Assembly: GCA_024305405.1 (NCBI GenBank)
Contig: JAKNDB010000068.1
Location: 6,005,501-6,069,500, forward strand
DNA length: 64,000 nt
Origin: Dirofilaria immitis
Lineage: Eukaryota > Nematoda > Chromadorea > Rhabditida > Onchocercidae
Reading direction: 5' to 3'
Below the pieces are notes generated by a model, which saw nothing but the letters and a program-made list of their open reading frames with translations, did not search any database and was not told where the DNA came from. Within the stretch, counting starts at the first letter, position 1. Each line of letters starts with the position of its first letter. The translations under genes were made by a program, and so were the position numbers. Of this stretch, positions 60,301-64,000 are shown one piece after another.

Positions 60301-63300
60301 TTAATTTAAATCATTTATAATATTCGGCCATTGCACATATGGCTGTTGTAGGCATTCGAAGAAAAATTTGGCTGAGAAATTGCGAATCCGTCGTAGTCGT
60401 CGATCAATTCTGAAGGATTACAATGAACCGAATGAAAAGCAGTATGGTGATGAAAAATTTATATTTATAACACAAAATGAAGTGAATGAAACTACGAGTT
60501 TGTATCGATCAGAATTGGATATTGGGACGCATAAAATTAACGTCACTACACGTCGTCTATCAATTATTGGCTTGAGGCATTATACACAATACCAGATATG
60601 GGTTTGTATTTCCAGCTGTTGTTTGTGATGGAGCTTACATATGTACTCTTCAAGATTCAGGCATTAGTAATAGCTAGAAGTTGTTCATTGTTATTTCACA
60701 ACAGAGATTTCAAAAATTGACGTGAGTGATAGTTACTATTGTAAAATTAAATTGCAGTATTAAAAATCGAACCTAAACTCTACTAAAGTTTCAAAAACGT
60801 TACACATCACATTACATTACTGACGTGTTAGATTGGATTATTAAAAGATTTATATTTGCAGATTCATGCATGCCAAAACATATCGGCTCCAGGAGGTGCA
60901 TATTGTTCACAGCGGCCTGGGTGGATGGTCGTACGCACAGCACCAATCGGTTAATACTTCTTTTTTAAAAGATTGTTCTAAAATTTCGAACATCCTCGTT
61001 TTTTTTCCTCGTACATACATCAATGGCTTAAATATTCGGACATTTATATCAGTTTTCTCAATTAATGTCAAATAGTAAAAAGTTCAGTGGATTGGATTTG
61101 ACTTCGTTTTTTGAAGGATTACGAAATTTATCCCGGATTGATTACTTCAGCATCAAATGATTTGGTTGACAATAGAACTATCAAAGTGATTAATTCAACA
61201 TCGTTCAAGCAAGATCCTCGCAGTCGTAAAATAACGTGGCAGGAACCGTCAAATCCAAATGGCATCATACTTGCATACAGAGTTACAGTGGTAGCTGAAA
61301 ATGTTGCTCAAGTTCGTAAATAGTTTTTATTGCCTGATAACAATAACTTATTGTTGCGTTTTCGCTGGGGCGATTAATCTTAGATAATTGCTTTTTTTTC
61401 ATCGTATTTCGTTAGTGATAAATATAGCCGTAATTTATTTTATTTTTATTGGATAGTTTAATCATCGATTTTTTGTAATTAATTTAATTCTCAGACACCG
61501 ATAAGTCAGTGCGTGAAAGCAAGTAATTTTCGGGAACGAGACGGCGTGGTGTTCAGTGGATTAGCAGAGGGTGAATACCTGGTACAGGTGGAAACAATAT
61601 CTATGGCTTCTCTCTCATTTCATGCCATCAAGGAAATAGCCGTAGCACATAAATTATTCAGAATTGTGAAACCGACGGTCTTTACGACAACGGTAAGTTA
61701 CTACAAGAAAATGTGGTCTCAACAATTTAAACTTCAATGATGGAAGAGTTCTTTTGTTTAAATCCAATTTCTTCAAAGCAATTTAGCAAATTGTAAAAGT
61801 GTTCTAATATCTTGAAACCGCATGATCTTGATCGTGCCTATTATGAAAATTATTTTTATGCCGTCTGCGTCATCTATCAAAATTTACTGATTCGTAAGCC
61901 AAGTCCATTCAATTCTAATAGCTTTAAATTGATGATGTAGTTTATAATTCCTTTGTTTTGATCCGTTTATAATACTAATGCCAAATGTATCATTATTGTT
62001 TAGGTGAAATAGAAAATCCCAGATTTTTACTTTTCATAGAGTCTTTGCCAAATTGATTAGAGCAATAAAATATTTTTGCCATATTTCAGGTAGTTTCATT
62101 TATTGCTGTGATTGTTCTCCTCATATTATCTATTGGTTCTTTGGCCGCATATTATATTTCGAGAAAAATATTAGGAGAAAAGGTGTATTTGCAAAAGTTC
62201 TCGTATAAAATTGGAGTACTTAAAAAAATTTTTTGATTATCATTTGTCTGTAGAGATAAAATTCTTATCCATCTAAAATAAATCGAATTTAAATGAATTT
62301 CAATTTCGCAGGTCAGTGTTCTCATTTCTTTCTGTGGAAATACGAAGAGTTTAGGTAAATTTCATTTGGCTAAAGTCGAATTTCTTTAGGTTCGTGAATA
62401 CGTGCGGCAGCAAATTTCAGCAAATCCTGAATATCTGAGCCAAATGGATGTCTATAAACCAGATGAATGGGAATTGAAACGAAGTACAATTCACTTGGAA
62501 GAAGAAATTGGCAGGGGAACTTTCGGAAAGGTAGTATTCTTGTGGATTCGACAATTCTAATATTTATTCAGTCATTGTATTTTTTAAAGGAATCCGAAGT
62601 CGGTATTGATAAATCTAAATCTGAGTGATGCTGGGACTTAAAACATTTTTTTCGAGGTTACAGGTGTATCGCGGATATGGTGACAACTGTAGGTCGTACA
62701 TGGGTGCTGCCTTTGGGGAATGTGCCATCAAAACTGTATCTGAAACGGCAAATAGCGCAGAGCGTCTTCATTTTCTTATTGAAGCAAGCGTTATGAAACA
62801 ATTTAATACATCTTTTATTGTTAAGCTTTATGGCGTTGTCTCTGATGGTCAACCTGTTCTGGTTGTGATGGAAATGATGAAAAAGGTAATCACTCTTTCT
62901 GGATTTTAGAAGAAAAAGCCATAATAAATGAAGATTACTACTTTCGAATTCTTTTTTCACAAATTTTTATTTAGTATATACATGTTTCTTTTAAATTAAA
63001 AGACAATATATATTAAAGGGTAATCTGCGTGACTATTTACGATCTAGACGACCAAACGCTGAGGAAAATGTTCATGGTTTGCCAGTACCAGTTGAAATCG
63101 ACTTCCTACGTTGGGCATCACAAATTGCTGATGGAATGGCTTATCTGGAATCGCTGAGATTCTGCCATCGGGATTTAGCAGCCAGGAATTGCATGGTATT
63201 TCAAATCTTGGATTAAAATTTGATTGCGCTCTCATTGGAGCATACTTGTAAGCTTTATTTTACTACTGTGATCAAATTTCTTTTAAAATCATTTTAGGTA

Positions 63301-64000
63301 AATGAATTTGACACGGTAAAGATAGGTGATTTTGGTATGGCAAGGGATATCTATTATCATGAATATTATAAACCAGCAGGTTTGTCCATAGTTTTGCAAA
63401 TTGAAAATTTATTGAACCATTTTATAAAAGAAAGGACTGACGTATGGAATTCATAAATCTTAATATTTGCATTATCACTTCATTTTTTGTGAATCTTGTT
63501 TGTTCTTATGAATATGTATAAAAATTTTGATTTTCAAAGTTAACATTGTTAAACTTTTCTGCTAATTTTCTTTTCTAAAGGAAGACGTTTGATGCCGGTA
63601 CGATGGATGGCTCCAGAATCACTGATGGACGGCAAATTTACTATGAAGTCAGACGTCTGGTAAGGATTTCTTGTAGTAATTTTTCCACAGATGTTGAGTA
63701 GTATTCTAAGTGGTTCAGAAAATATGAAAGTAAAAAAAATAGTTTTTATGGAAATAATCTCTGCTAAGGAGTGTCTAGCAAATATAATACTGCGATGGAA
63801 GAGAGTCATAATATTGGTAGAGAGAACTCTTTTCTGGAATAAATCTCACATATATGAAACAAAAATTCAGGTTATTATTTGAGATAAAATAAAATTAATA
63901 GAGTGTTGTCTATAACTACTAAATGTTAATTTCATGCAGGTCTTATGGTATAACAGTTTATGAAATGCTTACGTTGGCTCAACAGCCATATTTGGGTTTA
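54343..64000 (+). CDS. daf-2: Insulin/IGF receptor tyrosine kinase (DAF-2), 3' end beyond window
   Basis: A probable signal-peptide exon (54343-54382, [14 protein letters not shown]) is followed by exons 54534-54766, 54862-55124, 55430-55525, 55711-55918, 56174-56298, 56386-56532, 56921-57082, 57485-57693, 57846-57961, 58730-58892, 59055-59206, 59407-59525, 59765-59862, 59949-60061, 60352-60601, 60862-60949, 61117-61311, 61495-61692, 62090-62182, 62390-62530, 62664-62885, 63019-63195, 63298-63379, 63581-63659, 63940-64000. Order: L1 domain, furin-like Cys-rich region, L2, fibronectin III domains, a basic cleavage site RIRRSRRS (60390-60413), transmembrane segment ([20 protein letters not shown]), juxtamembrane NPEY for IRS/PTB binding, and the kinase with [17 protein letters not shown] and activation loop RDIYYHEYY. 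It signals to PI3K and AKT and controls dauer-like arrest and lifespan in nematodes. Single-base losses occur at 56480, 58739-58743 and 59125-59128; phases do not match at the first exon junction and at 60949/61117. The C-terminal kinase lobe and tail are outside the window. Confidence 0.94.

Overview
This window is AT-rich nuclear DNA from a nematode, most likely a filarial parasite (Onchocercidae). The evidence is a base composition near 70% A+T, genes split into many 60-300 bp exons by introns ending in TTTCAG or TTTTAG, start codons lying a few bases after such acceptors (the pattern of spliced-leader trans-splicing), and proteins that align best with nematode families. The exact species cannot be fixed by eye. 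I see no bacterial, viral, CRISPR or transposase sequence.

Layout, left to right: the 3' end of a neutral sphingomyelinase gene (1-998, +); mitochondrial ribosomal protein L22 (2611-4638, +); the spliceosome factor CCDC12/cwf18 (5187-6197, +); the ankyrin-MYND protein ANKMY2 (9243-12424, +); arginine methyltransferase PRMT7 (13569-17623, +); an unrecognised proline-rich protein (19756-21972, +); the ubiquitin-ribosomal L40 fusion (23325-24631, +); about 8 kb with almost no recognisable coding sequence apart from one candidate minus-strand exon; a complete TMEM131 gene of about 35 exons (32861-46686, +); a divergent PP1-type protein phosphatase (48353-52029, -); and the 5' two thirds of an insulin/IGF receptor gene, daf-2, which runs off the right edge inside its kinase domain (54343-64000, +).

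The genes are mostly unrelated housekeeping functions: lipid turnover, mitochondrial and cytosolic translation, splicing, protein methylation and collagen secretion. Two signalling genes, the receptor kinase and the phosphatase, are neighbours in opposite orientation. mrpl-22 and CCDC12 are close enough (about 550 bp, same strand) to be considered as a possible operon. A pair of DAF-16/FOXO-type octamers lies upstream of daf-2.

The dominant feature of the sequence is technical. At least twenty single-base losses, plus a few apparent gains, break otherwise conserved reading frames in eight of the nine multi-exon genes, including the nearly invariant ubiquitin-L40 gene. Most sit in A, T or C homopolymers. 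I read this as uncorrected sequencing or assembly error, not a cluster of pseudogenes. Any automatic ORF call on this window will therefore be fragmented. No new biological system is clearly present; the best leads are the divergent PP1 gene and the unknown proline-rich protein.
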